From Jejubacter calystegiae (GTDB lineage Bacteria > Pseudomonadota > Gammaproteobacteria > Enterobacterales > Enterobacteriaceae): DNA of 64,000 nt. The notes under the pieces were generated by a model. The model searched no databases. It saw only the letters and a program-made list of their open reading frames with translations, and was not told the DNA's origin. Numbering within the stretch: the first letter of the stretch is position 1; the number at the start of each line of letters is the position of its first letter. This document shows positions 45,235-54,785 of the stretch, piece after piece. The translations under genes were made by a program, and so were the position numbers. The DNA lies in assembly GCF_005671395.1 (NCBI RefSeq), contig NZ_CP040428.1, forward strand, positions 3,286,001 through 3,350,000. Direction: 5' to 3'.

Positions 45235-45464
45235 ATGGCTGATACCCATCATAAGCCACGCCCCGCTATTTCCAAAACGCAACGCAACCTGACCGTCGGA
45301 TATATCAGCGTCACGAAAATAGCCTGACCTGCAAAACAACTTGCTACGACCGCCGCCCCAGCCTGCATCTGAAAGGCCGCCGGCTGAGTGAAGCCGGGTT
45401 TGAAATCGGCTGTCCGGTTAAGATGACCATTGAGTCGGGCAGAATCATTATCTGCCCCGGCTAA
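45235..45464 (+). pseudogene. SymE-like toxin gene, frameshifted
   Basis: ATG at 45235, behind AAGGAGTT, encodes MADTHHKPRP ... RNLTVGYIS, then stops at 45325-45327. Switching frame near 45311 continues as RHENSLTCKTTCYDRRP, SLHLKGRRLSEAGFEIGCPV, to a TAA at 45462-45464. Both parts together match the SymE/SpoVT-AbrB-like toxin family (LTVGY, PSLHLKGxWLxEAGF, GxPVxMxI). One base appears to be lost near 45305-45312. In E. coli SymE is SOS-induced and repressed by the antisense RNA SymR; neither is shown here. Ends 18 bases from msyB. Confidence 0.75.
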
Positions 45465-45481
45465 ACGCGATAAACCGTCAC

Positions 45482-45844
45482 TCAGCGCTCGTCCCACTCG
45501 TCCGCCGCGGCTTCCCCCTCTTCGGTATCCAGCGGCGGTTCGAGCTGGAACTCGCCCTCGTCCCATTCATGCAGGGTGTTCTCTTCCTGCCACTCCTCTT
45601 CGATTTCAATATCTTCATAGTCACCATCGAAGACCTCCTGGGCCGCCTCTGCGCTAAACAGCGGCAGGCATTCTCCCTCTTCCTCTTCGGTAGCGAAGAA
45701 TTCGGCCAGCCACATAACGTCGCCATCCTGCAGAATATATTTCTGCAGGGCCAGTTGCTGGACGGGGGTATCTTCGCCGTTGGTGGCAATAAACTCTTCG
45801 CGTGCGGCGTCGATGGCTTCTTCAAGCGTGGTGTACATTGACAT
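45482..45844 (-). CDS. msyB: Acidic protein MsyB
   Basis: 120-residue very acidic protein nearly identical in plan to E. coli MsyB (124): MYTTLEEAIDAAREEF at the start, FDGDYEDIEIEEEWQEENTLHEWDEGEFQ in the middle and AAADEWDER at the end. Multicopy MsyB suppresses secretion (SecY/SecA) defects in E. coli and the protein rises in stationary phase. Faces the SymE-like remnant tail to tail. Confidence 0.95.
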   Translation of the reverse strand: MSMYTTLEEAIDAAREEFIATNGEDTPVQQLALQKYILQDGDVMWLAEFFATEEEEGECLPLFSAEAAQEVFDGDYEDIEIEEEWQEENTLHEWDEGEFQLEPPLDTEEGEAAADEWDER

Positions 45845-45984
45845 AGCGTGCTCCCTGAGTTGACCTGATTTCTGGAAAGAATAGACGAACTGTGGCGCAG
45901 CAGAAAATATCGTGGAAAAAAATTAGCAGGTTTAGATCGACGTGGGATTCAGGCGCCCGGGAGTGCCCCGGGCGCAGGATATGA

Positions 45985-46905
45985 CTAATAGCGGGAAGGA
46001 ACCCCTTCCGGGCGGGTCTTAAAGCGGCGGTGTAACCACATATATTGGTCGGGAGCCATCATAATGCAGCGCTCGACCACCTTGTTCATCCAGGCTGCGG
46101 TGGCTTCCGCGCTTTCCAGCGGCGGATCGTTTTCCGGCTCCAGCATAATCAGCTCATAGCCTTTGCCGTTCGGCTTGCGGCGCGGCACAAAGGGGACGAT
46201 ACAGGCCTTAGAGGTGCGGGCCAGCATCCAGGTGCCAGAAGTCGTGGCGGCCTGATCCACCGCGAAGAAAGGCACGAAGACGCTGGTACGCGGGCCGTAG
46301 TCATGATCCGGGGCATACCAGACCACCTCACCGCCTTTCAGCGCCCTGATCATCCCTTTCAGGTCTTTTCGGTCGATCATGTCTTTGTTGGAGCGCATTC
46401 GCCCCCAGGTCTGTAACCAGTCGAGCACCGGGTTATCGTTGGGACGATAGACGCCAATGCCCGGCTCCTGCATGCCAAACATCCGGGCTCCTAACTCCAG
46501 GGTCAGAAAGTGAACCCCGATCAGCAAAATGCCTTTTTTCCGGGCGTGTAGCTCTTTTACTGGCCCCATGCCTGAAACCTCTGACCAGCGGGCGATACGC
46601 CAGTCAGGCCAGAACCAGGCCATACCCGTTTCCAGAACCCCCATACCCACGGATTCGAAATTCTGCCGTACCAGGCGCTGGCGCTCTGCTTCCGACATCT
46701 CGGGGAAGCACAGCTCAAGGTTACGATGGGCAATCTGCGCCCGACGTTTAATCAACTTCATCGACAGCCAGCCGAGCAGACGGCCGATACGCCAGATAAC
46801 CGGGTAGGGAAGCAGTACCACCAGCCAGAGTACGCCGATACCCAACCAGGTGAGCCAGTATCGGGGGTGCAGCAGGGCGCGGGAAAATTGTGGTAAATGA
46901 GTCAT
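45985..46905 (-). CDS. lpxL: Lipid A biosynthesis lauroyl acyltransferase
   Basis: 306-residue Kdo2-lipid IVA lauroyltransferase, same length as E. coli LpxL/HtrB when started at the ATG 46905 (an in-frame upstream start at 46935 adds ten residues). N-terminal membrane helix (about 17-40), catalytic HX4E motif in [10 protein letters not shown] (about 128-137), PDHDYGPR and RRFKTRPEG near the C-terminus. Located as in E. coli, divergent from trhO. Confidence 0.95.
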   Translation of the reverse strand: MTHLPQFSRALLHPRYWLTWLGIGVLWLVVLLPYPVIWRIGRLLGWLSMKLIKRRAQIAHRNLELCFPEMSEAERQRLVRQNFESVGMGVLETGMAWFWPDWRIARWSEVSGMGPVKELHARKKGILLIGVHFLTLELGARMFGMQEPGIGVYRPNDNPVLDWLQTWGRMRSNKDMIDRKDLKGMIRALKGGEVVWYAPDHDYGPRTSVFVPFFAVDQAATTSGTWMLARTSKACIVPFVPRRKPNGKGYELIMLEPENDPPLESAEATAAWMNKVVERCIMMAPDQYMWLHRRFKTRPEGVPSRY

Positions 46906-47134
46906 GAAAATTCCATCAACTAATGGCAACGCCACGAAGAGCTATATTGTGACATTTATTTGTGTCACCGCCAAAACCGCGAGCACCGGGTGGCTGAACT
47001 CTCGCCATATTTGGCGCAGGCGGCATCATATTGTGTGCAGAATGTAGCGTAAAATGTGTGGATGTAAATTGGCCGCTGTTGCTATATGATGCCGCGCCAC
47101 AGATAAGCGTTTACCGATTGCAGGAAAAAACACC

Positions 47135-48184
47135 ATGCCAGTGTTACATAACCGAATCAGTAACGAGGAGTTGAAAGCGCGCATGCTGGCTGAAAGCGAA
47201 CCGCGCATCACCATCTCGTTCTATAAATATTTTACTATCGACGATCCCAAAGCGACCCGTGATGCGCTGTATCAGGCGCTGACGGCCCTTAAGGTCTTTG
47301 GTCGGGTCTATCTGGCCCATGAGGGTATCAACGCGCAAATCAGCGTGCCCCAGAGCCGGGTGGAGTCCTTGCGCCAGACGCTGTACGGTTTTCACCCGGC
47401 GCTGGACGGCCTGCGTCTGAATATCGCGCTGGACGATGACGGAAAATCGTTCTGGGTGCTGCGCATGAAGGTGCGCGAGCGCATCGTGGCGGATGGTATT
47501 GAGGATCCCAACTTCGATCCTTCGAACGTGGGTGAGTACCTGACCGCCGACGGCGTTAACGCCATGCTGGACGATCCCGACGCGCTGTTTATCGATATGC
47601 GTAATCACTATGAGTACGAAGTCGGTCACTTTGAGCGGGCGCTGGAGATCCCGGCCGATACTTTCCGCGAACAGCTACCGAAAGCGGTAGAGATGATGGA
47701 GCCTCACCGCGAGAAAAAGATTGTGATGTACTGCACCGGCGGTATTCGCTGTGAAAAGGCCAGCGCCTGGATGCGGCATAACGGCTTTAAGCAGGTGTAT
47801 CATATTGAGGGCGGCATTATTGAATATGCGCGTCGGGCCAGGGAACAGGGGTTGCCGGTGCGTTTTGTGGGTAAGAACTTTGTGTTCGATGAACGTCTTG
47901 GTGAGCGGATTACTGAAGATGTTATCGCCCATTGCCACCAGTGTGGTACCCCCTGTGACAGCCACACCAACTGTAAAAACGACGGCTGTCACCTGCTGTT
48001 TATTCAGTGTCCTCGCTGTGCGGAGCAGTATCAGGGCTGCTGCAGCGAACTCTGTCGTGATGAACTGCAACTGTCGCCGGAAGAGCAACGCCAGCGTCGG
48101 GCAAAGCGTGAAAATGGAATGAAGATCTTTAACAAGTCGCGCGGACGGCTGAATACCCTGACCGGTATTCCCGATCCCGACTAA
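47135..48184 (+). CDS. trhO: tRNA uridine(34) hydroxylase TrhO (YceA)
   Basis: 349-residue rhodanese-family protein that makes 5-hydroxyuridine at tRNA position 34 using O2. N-terminal domain (about 1-110), rhodanese domain with the catalytic Cys in [13 protein letters not shown] (about 187-199), and a C-terminal Cys-rich block ([26 protein letters not shown]; about 267-300). Very similar to E. coli YceA (350). Confidence 0.96.
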   Translation: MPVLHNRISNEELKARMLAESEPRITISFYKYFTIDDPKATRDALYQALTALKVFGRVYLAHEGINAQISVPQSRVESLRQTLYGFHPALDGLRLNIALDDDGKSFWVLRMKVRERIVADGIEDPNFDPSNVGEYLTADGVNAMLDDPDALFIDMRNHYEYEVGHFERALEIPADTFREQLPKAVEMMEPHREKKIVMYCTGGIRCEKASAWMRHNGFKQVYHIEGGIIEYARRAREQGLPVRFVGKNFVFDERLGERITEDVIAHCHQCGTPCDSHTNCKNDGCHLLFIQCPRCAEQYQGCCSELCRDELQLSPEEQRQRRAKRENGMKIFNKSRGRLNTLTGIPDPD

Positions 48185-48218
48185 GGAAATCGCCCCGCCG
48201 CCCGGCGGGGCTGGGGAA

Positions 48219-48794
48219 TTATTGACGAACCCCTTCCACGGAGATAATCAGATCCACTTCCTGAGAGGCCGGACCCAGATCTTTGGTGATATTGAAGTCT
48301 TTCAGGCGAATTTTCCCTTCCGCTTCAAAGCCTGCGCGATAGCCGCCCCAGGGATCGTCTCCCTGGCCCAGCAGTTTTGCTTCCAGGGTTACCGGCTTAG
48401 TGACGCCGTTCAGCGTCAGATTACCGGTGATGTCCAGTTCGTCGCCATCTTTCTTCACTTCCGTTGAGGTGAAAGTGGCCTGCGGGAATTTTCCTGTGTT
48501 CAGGAAATCGGCGCTGCGCAGATGCTTATCGCGCTCGGCGTGGTTGGTGTCCAGGCTATTGGTATTGATGGTGACATTCACTTTATCGGCGGCAGGGTTC
48601 TTTTCATCGAAGGTAAAGCCGCCGTCGAAGTCTTTAAAGGTTCCGTACAGCCAGCTGTAGCCAAGGTGCTGGATTCGGAAGTTGATAAAGGCGTGCTGCC
48701 CCTCTTTATCGATCTTGTACTCCGCGGCCAGCGCCGGGGCGCTGGTGAACATCATGGCGCCAAGGGTCAGTCCCAGCAGGCATTTTTTCATCAT
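48219..48794 (-). CDS. yceI: Periplasmic YceI-family protein
   Basis: 191-residue YceI/TT1927b lipocalin-like protein that binds long polyisoprenoid-type lipids. Signal peptide (about 1-23, cleavage after ALA) and the family signature [25 protein letters not shown]. Base-induced periplasmic protein in E. coli. Adjacent yceJ is probably cotranscribed (12 bases apart). Confidence 0.95.
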   Translation of the reverse strand: MMKKCLLGLTLGAMMFTSAPALAAEYKIDKEGQHAFINFRIQHLGYSWLYGTFKDFDGGFTFDEKNPAADKVNVTINTNSLDTNHAERDKHLRSADFLNTGKFPQATFTSTEVKKDGDELDITGNLTLNGVTKPVTLEAKLLGQGDDPWGGYRAGFEAEGKIRLKDFNITKDLGPASQEVDLIISVEGVRQ

Positions 48795-48806
48795 TTCACT
48801 CCATAG

Positions 48807-49361
48807 TTAACGTGACGTTTTGCCCAGCATGCGCCAGAGCGTAACGTCTTTATCAATTAAGTGGTGCTTTAATGCGGCCAGCCCATGAGCGAGGGAGAGT
48901 AATACCACGCCCCAGGCGAGCCACAGGTGAATATCTCCTGCCAGATCGGCCTGCTCGCCCGCGCCGCTCAGCGTGGCGGGAACCTCAAACCAGCCGAAAA
49001 CGTTAATGGGTTTACCATCGGCGGTAGAGATCAGATAGCCGGTAAAGATAATGGCGAACAGACCAAAATAGAGTAGCAGGTGCGCCACCGCCGCACTAAC
49101 GCGGGTAAAGCGCGAATAACTGTCAAGTGGGGGAGGCGGTGGTGATATCCAGCGCCAGACTACGCGGGCCAGCATAACCAGCAGCAGCATAATGCCGATA
49201 CTTTTATGCAGTTCAGGCGCCTTATGGTACCAGCCGTCGTAATAACCCAGCGTGACCATCCACAGACCTAAGCCAAACATACCATAGACCGTTAACGCCA
49301 CCAGCCAGTGGAACAGGAGCGCAAGATGCCCGTAGCGCGATGGTGAATTACGCCATTGCAT
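48807..49361 (-). CDS. yceJ: Cytochrome b561 YceJ
   Basis: 184-residue four-helix cytochrome b561 with heme-ligand His residues in LFHWLVAL, APELHKSIG and the GDIHLWLAW and LKHHLIDKD segments. The frame is open upstream to 49499, but the ATG at 49361 matches the E. coli start (188 residues). Likely passes electrons in the membrane; cotranscribed with yceI. Confidence 0.93.
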   Translation of the reverse strand: MQWRNSPSRYGHLALLFHWLVALTVYGMFGLGLWMVTLGYYDGWYHKAPELHKSIGIMLLLVMLARVVWRWISPPPPPLDSYSRFTRVSAAVAHLLLYFGLFAIIFTGYLISTADGKPINVFGWFEVPATLSGAGEQADLAGDIHLWLAWGVVLLSLAHGLAALKHHLIDKDVTLWRMLGKTSR

Positions 49362-49848
49362 ATCAGAATTGCCAAAATAATTATCGGTAGCGCTAAATGT
49401 GTCCTGGAAAATTACTATCTGCAACAAAAAAATAACGTCAGGGAATAGTATTTTTATGATATTCAAAAAATATGAAAAAGAAATGCTATTTATTATCAAT
49501 AATGCAGAATTAATGGTGTGCTATCAATGGTGATGAGATGTACTGCAATGAAAAATAACAATTTATTCTAACTTTTTTAATCATCAAATAATTTTTCTGA
49601 AAAAGATGATATGCTATTGTTTGTCAATAAGTGTCAATCTCATACGCTATTTCAGGGTTAAATAAGCAACCCGGGTGATACTCTTTTCCATTATCACCGA
49701 TGGTAAATCACCTTATGGATAGTTGTATTATTCACCATAGCGCTATCCCGCACTGTAATTTCATTGGTGTTTTTCACTATAAAAACGTCATTTTATTGAT
49801 GTTTATTGCTGCAATATGTCGCAAATGATAGTGATAAAAGTCGCAAAT

Positions 49849-49877
49849 TTGATTGCAGGTAGATTTTTGTGTAAATT
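49849..49877 (+). promoter_or_regulatory. Sigma-70-like promoter for the transporter leader
   Basis: TTGATT and TAAATT separated by exactly 17 bases, with the -10 box preceded by TGTG. Transcription would begin near 49884 and produce a leader of about 158 bases before the transporter ATG. Confidence 0.6.
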
Positions 49878-49890
49878 AAAGTTATGTAAG

Positions 49891-49924
49891 TCGGGCGGCA
49901 TGCTACAGATAGCCCCCGATTTTT
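49891..49924 (+). terminator. Hairpin plus T run in the leader (possible attenuator)
   Basis: Stem TCGGG-GGC with GCC-CCCGA (one bulged C), 12-base loop, then TTTTT. It is only about ten bases after the predicted start of transcription, so it would either make a very short RNA or be part of a control device for the transporter gene. Confidence 0.6.
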
Positions 49925-49933
49925 CTCTGCGTT

Positions 49934-50000
49934 ATAGCTTTCACACCCTGCGTGGCGCCTGTTGGCGGAGTACCACGCGCAACAAGGACGAGAAAGCTAT
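49934..50000 (+). ncRNA. Highly structured leader domain upstream of transporter
   Basis: A perfect 9-bp closing helix (ATAGCTTTC 49934-49942 with GAAAGCTAT 49992-50000) encloses an inner helix GCGTGG/CCACGC with a further CGCC-TGTT-GGCG hairpin and a GAGTA bulge. I do not recognise it as a known riboswitch. The ATG of the transporter is 42 bases downstream. Role as cis-regulatory RNA is inference from structure and position. Confidence 0.45.
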
Positions 50001-50041
50001 GATGCCGTCAGCATAATCAGGTCATTATCTGAGGGATATTC

Positions 50042-51508
50042 ATGAGCAATCATTCGGAAAAACAACAGGCTCAGCGCCATAGTTTCTGGCGCAAGCGTCA
50101 GAAGAAAACGCTATCGGTCGATGATATTACGATTGTCGATCAGCAGATGCTTAAGCGCGCCGTTGGCGCCGCTGCCCTGGGTAACGCCATGGAGTGGTTT
50201 GATTTTGGCGTTTACAGTTTCCTGGCCGTTACCATCGGTAAGGTCTTCTTTCCCGGCGGCAGCCCGGCGGTTCAGCTTATTGCCACCTTTGGCGCTTTTG
50301 CCGCCGCCTTCCTGGTTCGTCCGCTGGGCGGCATGGTATTTGGACCGCTGGGGGATCGTATTGGTCGCCAGAAGGTACTGGCTTTCACCATGATCATGAT
50401 GGCGATAGGGACCTTCTGTATCGGCCTGATCCCCGGTTACGACCAGATAGGGATTGCGGCACCGCTGCTGTTGCTGGTGGCGCGTCTGGTTCAGGGGTTC
50501 TCTACCGGCGGTGAATACGGCGGTGCGGCGACTTTTATTGCGGAATACTCCACCGATAAGCGGCGTGGTTTTATGGGCAGTTGGCTGGAGTTTGGTACGC
50601 TGTCTGGCTATCTGCTGGGGGCGATACTGGTCACTGGCATGACCGCGCTGTTGACCCAGCAGCAGCTTATGAGCTGGGGCTGGCGTATTCCGTTCTTTAT
50701 CGCCGGGCCGTTGGGGCTGTTCGGGCTCTACATCCGTCTGAAGCTTGAAGAGACGCCGGCCTTCCAGAAGCATATGGAAAAACAGGAGGCGCTGGAGCAC
50801 AGCAAACCGCAGATTGGTCTGTGGGAAATGCTGTCACGTTACCGCATCCAGATGCTGAGATGTGTTGGCCTGGTGCTGGTGTTTAACGTCTCTAACTATA
50901 TGTTGACGTCATACATGCCCAGCTATCTGACCAGCGTGCTGGGAATGAGCGAGCTGAGCGGCCTGATGCTGGTGATGGTGGTCATGTTTATTATGATGCC
51001 GCTGACCCTGGCTTCGGGGTACTGGAATGACAGGCTTGGCCGTCGTCCGGTGATTATGTGTGGCGCCATCGGCCTTATCGTGCTGGCGATTCCGGCGCTG
51101 TGGCTGATTGGTAGCGGCTCGATGTCGGCCATCTTCCTGGGGCTGGTGATCCTGGGCGTACTGCACACCTGCTTTAGCGGCACCATGCCGGCCACTCTGC
51201 CTGCGCTATTTACCACCGAAGTGCGTTACAGCGCGCTGGCCATTGGCTTTAACCTGTCGGTCTCGCTGTTTGGCGGCACCACGCCGCTGCTGACCAGCTG
51301 GCTGGTGGAAAAGACCGGTAACGTGATGATTCCGGCCTGGTATCTGATGGGGGCTGGCGTTATCGGGGTGATCACCGCTTTCTTTATGCGTGAAACCGCG
51401 CGTAAGCCGCTGCACGGGTCGGCGCCTGCTGTGGGGAGTGAAGAAGAGGCGCATCGCCTGGTGCAGAAGCTGGAACGTCAGGCAGAGAATCTGCCGGCCA
51501 GTCAATAA
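50042..51508 (+). CDS. ProP-like major facilitator transporter
   Basis: 488-residue MFS transporter of the metabolite:proton symporter (ProP) subfamily. Twelve hydrophobic segments; signature GNAMEWFDFGVYSF (about 42-55), GDRIGRQKVL (loop 2-3) and the QGFSTGGEYGGA segment in helix 4, matching ProP. It lacks most of the long C-terminal coiled coil of ProP, ending with LVQKLERQAENL, so osmotic sensing may differ. Substrate unknown; proline/betaine-like compounds are one option. Stands between yceJ and solA, where K-12 has no such gene. GAGGGA ribosome site. Confidence 0.85.
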   Translation: MSNHSEKQQAQRHSFWRKRQKKTLSVDDITIVDQQMLKRAVGAAALGNAMEWFDFGVYSFLAVTIGKVFFPGGSPAVQLIATFGAFAAAFLVRPLGGMVFGPLGDRIGRQKVLAFTMIMMAIGTFCIGLIPGYDQIGIAAPLLLLVARLVQGFSTGGEYGGAATFIAEYSTDKRRGFMGSWLEFGTLSGYLLGAILVTGMTALLTQQQLMSWGWRIPFFIAGPLGLFGLYIRLKLEETPAFQKHMEKQEALEHSKPQIGLWEMLSRYRIQMLRCVGLVLVFNVSNYMLTSYMPSYLTSVLGMSELSGLMLVMVVMFIMMPLTLASGYWNDRLGRRPVIMCGAIGLIVLAIPALWLIGSGSMSAIFLGLVILGVLHTCFSGTMPATLPALFTTEVRYSALAIGFNLSVSLFGGTTPLLTSWLVEKTGNVMIPAWYLMGAGVIGVITAFFMRETARKPLHGSAPAVGSEEEAHRLVQKLERQAENLPASQ

Positions 51509-51521
51509 GCCGGCAGAGGGG

Positions 51522-52637
51522 TCAGCTAAAGCGGCTAAGTCGGAAAGGGGTGAGATCGAAGGGCGATGGGTTACCGCGGGCAAAATCGCAGGCGATCTCG
51601 CCCAGTACGCTGGCGAACTTAAAGCCGTGTCCGCTCAAACCGGTAATCACCATGGCTTCCGGCATATCCGGTAGCCTGTCGATGATAAAATCCTCGTCCG
51701 GGGAGTTATCGTAAGTACAGGCTGCGCCGTGCAGACAGACGCCCACGCCGGGAAGAATCTGGCGCAGAAAGCTGAATACCTCGCTGCCGTCGCCGGGCAG
51801 GGCACCGAACGGCTGACGCTGGTCAGGCGAGTCGATAAGCTGTCCGCCGTTGTGTTTACCGATTTTCAGTTCGTTATTTTCGGCGGGGAAGCCGTAGAAT
51901 TGATCGCCATTGGGCAGCTCGCCGGTAAAGGCCGGGAAGTGATTTTCTGCGCTGTAGCGGCCATCGGCCTGGTGCCAGGCGAAGATTTTACGTACTGGCG
52001 TGACGGGCAGATTGGGCACCAGACGTTTAACCCAGGTACCAGCGCTAATCAGTATTCTGGGGGCGCTGTAAGTGCCGTCGATAGTTTCCACTTCAACGCC
52101 ACCCTCACAGCGGCGTATCTCCGTGACCGGGCAGTTAAAGAGTTGAGCACATCCCGCCTCACGGGCAAGGCGGATCCAGGCCGTAATCGCCGTTTCGCAG
52201 TACAGCACGCCTGAGTTGGGTTCGAACAGTCCCAGATAGTCGTCCGGTACGGCAACCTGCGGCCAGCGGGTTACTAATGCCTGAGCATCAAGCTTTTCCA
52301 GCGGCAGCTTCCACTGTGCTGCGCTCTGCTCGACGTTATGCATAAAATCGGAGCTGGCAGGGCCCAGATTCAGCACCCCGGTACGAGCGAAGATGCGCTC
52401 GCCGCTCTCTTTATGTAACTCATCCCACAGCTCCTGGGCCCGCAGGACCAGCGGCAGGTACTTTTCGCCTTCGCCGTAAGCGTGGCGAATCAGGCGGGTG
52501 GCGCCGTGATGGCTGCCTTCGTCATGGGGAGGATGGGCGCTGTCCGTCATTAAGACCCGCAGACCGGCACGGGTGGCGTACCAGCCAGCGGCGGCGCCTG
52601 TCGAACCGCTCCCGACGATGATTAAATCGTAATCCAT
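51522..52637 (-). CDS. solA: N-methyl-L-tryptophan oxidase
   Basis: 371-residue monomeric sarcosine oxidase-family flavoenzyme. The dinucleotide motif [17 protein letters not shown] lies at the N-terminus (about 8-24), and the covalent-FAD Cys is in [14 protein letters not shown] (about 305-318). Oxidatively demethylates N-methyltryptophan and sarcosine. Same length as E. coli SolA; faces the transporter tail to tail. Confidence 0.95.
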   Translation of the reverse strand: MDYDLIIVGSGSTGAAAGWYATRAGLRVLMTDSAHPPHDEGSHHGATRLIRHAYGEGEKYLPLVLRAQELWDELHKESGERIFARTGVLNLGPASSDFMHNVEQSAAQWKLPLEKLDAQALVTRWPQVAVPDDYLGLFEPNSGVLYCETAITAWIRLAREAGCAQLFNCPVTEIRRCEGGVEVETIDGTYSAPRILISAGTWVKRLVPNLPVTPVRKIFAWHQADGRYSAENHFPAFTGELPNGDQFYGFPAENNELKIGKHNGGQLIDSPDQRQPFGALPGDGSEVFSFLRQILPGVGVCLHGAACTYDNSPDEDFIIDRLPDMPEAMVITGLSGHGFKFASVLGEIACDFARGNPSPFDLTPFRLSRFS

Positions 52638-52708
52638 GCTGCTCTCTCTATTGTGGTGCTATCACTGCAGGGTAATTAACCTGTTGATAACACACAAGCC
52701 CGAAAAAT

Positions 52709-52733
52709 AAAAAAGGCGCCGTGTCGGCGCCTT
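52709..52733 (-). terminator. Terminator after bssS
   Basis: On the minus strand, stem AAGGCGCC / GGCGCCTT followed by a T run. Lies 20 bases beyond the bssS stop. Confidence 0.85.
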
Positions 52734-52752
52734 GCAATGATTTATTTTTGAT

Positions 52753-53007
52753 TTAGTGCTTAAGATGGTCATTCACCGGGTATTCCCCCGATTCGATTTT
52801 GGCTATTCCCGCCTCGAGAATAGAAATAAACTGGCGGGCAACATCGGTGGTTAACCAAAGGGTCTGGCCAACTTCAGTTTCGTCCGGCTGAGCTTGATTC
52901 GCGGTCAGGTAGTGCAGGCGTAACATCAGAGCATCGTAACTGTCTACGGTGCTGATATCCCATCCGACAAGGGGATGAGTCTGAATTACTTCGTTATTTT
53001 TTTCCAT
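52753..53007 (-). CDS. bssS: Biofilm regulator BssS
   Basis: 84-residue protein almost identical to E. coli BssS (84): MEKNNEVIQTHPLVGWDIST at the start and QTLWLTTDVARQFISILEAGIAKIESG in the middle. Involved in biofilm formation through indole and quorum-signal related regulation; no DNA-binding motif visible. Between solA and dinI as in E. coli. Confidence 0.96.
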   Translation of the reverse strand: MEKNNEVIQTHPLVGWDISTVDSYDALMLRLHYLTANQAQPDETEVGQTLWLTTDVARQFISILEAGIAKIESGEYPVNDHLKH

Positions 53008-53229
53008 GATACCCCCTTAATACGTGTTTGTAGCAACGGACTGTGAGGATCAATGCATATTTTATTCGTGAAGCAGTATCATTATATCAAAAAACAACCA
53101 GTACTGCAGTCTGAATAAAAATTAAGATTACTGATTGCGCTTTTTTTGATTAATACGAGCAATAAATCATCGTTTCGATGGGAATGGGATTAAAATTTCA
53201 GAGAGTATTCTTAAGAAACGTAACGGAGG

Positions 53230-53257
53230 GAAAAAAGCCGGGCGGCGAATCCCGGCA
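53230..53257 (-). terminator. Terminator after dinI
   Basis: Minus strand: stem GCCGGG / CCCGGC with an 8-base loop and a T6 run, 27 bases after the dinI stop. Confidence 0.8.
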
Positions 53258-53283
53258 AAATAGCACAAAGAAAGAGAGGGGCG

Positions 53284-53529
53284 TCAGGCGGAGTAAAACC
53301 AGTCGTCGGCGCTTTCCCAGGTTTCCTGCAGAATGTCGCGAATGCGTTCTTTATCATCCGACGAACCGCCAATGACGGAGAGATTATTGCTGGCGGCATA
53401 GCGCACCAGAATCTGCCCCGGGCTTTCGGGAAAGGCATTTTCAATACGACGCGAGAATTCGCCGCTAAGCGCGTCGAGAGCGCCGGGCGGCAACACCGTG
53501 GTCCTGGCAATGGTCACTTCAATACGCAT
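53284..53529 (-). CDS. dinI: DNA-damage-inducible protein DinI
   Basis: 81-residue acidic protein, same length as E. coli DinI, that binds RecA filaments and modulates SOS and UmuD processing. Core segments ALSGEFSRRIENAFP, VRYAASNNLSVIGG and ILQETWESADDWF are conserved. AGGGGA ribosome site. Controlled by the perfect LexA box at 53553-53568. Confidence 0.96.
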   Translation of the reverse strand: MRIEVTIARTTVLPPGALDALSGEFSRRIENAFPESPGQILVRYAASNNLSVIGGSSDDKERIRDILQETWESADDWFYSA

Positions 53530-53552
53530 AAAAAAATCCCCTGTTGGTGATG

Positions 53553-53568
53553 CTGTATATATATACAG
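53553..53568 (-). promoter_or_regulatory. LexA operator (SOS box) of dinI
   Basis: CTGTATATATATACAG, a perfect 16-base palindrome matching the LexA consensus CTGT(AT)4ACAG, 24 bases before the dinI start. Confidence 0.95.
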
Positions 53569-53615
53569 TTAAGCCGTGCGACTTGCAACAGGGGAATGAC
53601 GATTATCGTCAGCCG

Positions 53616-54662
53616 TTAGCGTTTAACCGACCAGGCCAGAGTCTCACCCGCCAGGAAAGGGATTAAAGCATCATCGCTAAGGGCAATACTTTCCGGCATC
53701 TGTTGCGGTTCACGCACCAGTTCAATGGTCTCTTCATTGACCGGCAACCCATAGAAGCGTGGGCCATTGAGCGAACAGAAGGCTTCCAGATGCGCCAGCG
53801 CGTCCAGCTCTTCAAACACCGTGGCGTAGGCGCCCATAGCTGCCGGGGCGTTAAAACAGCCTGCGCAGCCGCAGCAGGCCTCTTTACGGTGGCGGGGATG
53901 TGGCGCGGAGTCAGTCCCCAGGAAGACGCGATCGCAGCCGCTGGCGACCAGCTCGCGCAGAGCCTGTTGATGCACGTTGCGCTTGAGGATCGGCAGGCAG
54001 TAGAGGTGCGGGCGCACGCCGCCGACCAGCATATGATTACGGTTAAACATCAGATGCTGAGGCGTAATGGTGGCCGCCAGCCGCTCGTTGCCGTCGCGTA
54101 CATACCAGGCTGCTTCCTGGGTAGTGATATGCTCGAACACCACTTTCAGGCCGGGTAGACGCTGGCGCAGCGGTTCCATCACGGTTTCAATAAAGCGCGC
54201 TTCACGGTCGAAAATATCGATATCGGCATGGGTGACTTCACCGTGTACCAACAGAGGCATACCGATTTTTTCCATCCGCTCCAGTACCGGCATAATGGCA
54301 TCAATGCTGGTGACGCCGTGGCTGGAGTTGGTGGTCGCGTTGGCCGGGTAGAGTTTGGCTGCGGTAAAGACGCCCGCTTTCATACCGCGCTCCAGCTCAT
54401 CCGGATCGAGGGAATCGATCAGATAGCAGGTCATCAGCGGCTCAAAGTGGTGATTGGCGGGAACGGCGTCCAGAATGCGCTGGCGATAGGCCTGGGCGGC
54501 TTCTACCGTGGTTACCGGCGGGACCAGGTTGGGCATCACAATCGCCCGGCCAAAGGTGGCGCTGGTCCAGGGAACTACGGTCTGCAGCATTTCGCCATCG
54601 CGCAGGTGAAGGTGCCAGTCATCGGGGCGGCGGATTTTTAAAACCTGGATCTGTTCGGTCAT
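53616..54662 (-). CDS. pyrC: Dihydroorotase
   Basis: 348-residue class II dihydroorotase, third enzyme of pyrimidine synthesis. Metal-binding [10 protein letters not shown] (about 14-23), the carboxylated Lys in [13 protein letters not shown] (about 101-113), [16 protein letters not shown] and the [11 protein letters not shown] block with the catalytic Asp. Same length as E. coli PyrC. A PurR box lies upstream. Confidence 0.96.
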   Translation of the reverse strand: MTEQIQVLKIRRPDDWHLHLRDGEMLQTVVPWTSATFGRAIVMPNLVPPVTTVEAAQAYRQRILDAVPANHHFEPLMTCYLIDSLDPDELERGMKAGVFTAAKLYPANATTNSSHGVTSIDAIMPVLERMEKIGMPLLVHGEVTHADIDIFDREARFIETVMEPLRQRLPGLKVVFEHITTQEAAWYVRDGNERLAATITPQHLMFNRNHMLVGGVRPHLYCLPILKRNVHQQALRELVASGCDRVFLGTDSAPHPRHRKEACCGCAGCFNAPAAMGAYATVFEELDALAHLEAFCSLNGPRFYGLPVNEETIELVREPQQMPESIALSDDALIPFLAGETLAWSVKR

Positions 54663-54726
54663 GGAGGTGCTCCGGCTAAAGGGAATCGGTCGGGTGGGGC
54701 CTGATTATGCCGGGCACTAAGGATAA

Positions 54727-54742
54727 GCGGAAACGTTTTCCT
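54727..54742 (-). promoter_or_regulatory. PurR operator upstream of pyrC
   Basis: GCGGAAACGTTTTCCT matches the PurR consensus (ACGCAAACGTTTTCNT-like palindrome) and lies 65 bases upstream of the pyrC start, as in E. coli where PurR represses pyrC. A -10-like CATAAT on the minus strand lies between operator and start. Confidence 0.75.
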
Positions 54743-54785
54743 TTGCACCCCCCGGCGTAAAATTTTCCGGGGGGGCGGGGGAGGA

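Larger units (their letters stand above)
49362..50041 (+). promoter_or_regulatory. Long regulatory region upstream of the ProP-like transporter gene
   Basis: 680 bases without a gene. AT-rich from 49362 to about 49880, with repeated TCACC/GGTGA motifs around 49512-49535 and 49695-49740. A promoter, hairpin-T-run and structured leader follow and are listed separately. K-12 has yceO here; no equivalent frame is seen. Confidence 0.55.

Noticed and set aside
49816-50016. 66-codon frame upstream of the transporter
   Set aside because: It spans the promoter, the hairpin-T run and the structured leader, and has no ribosome site or family signature.
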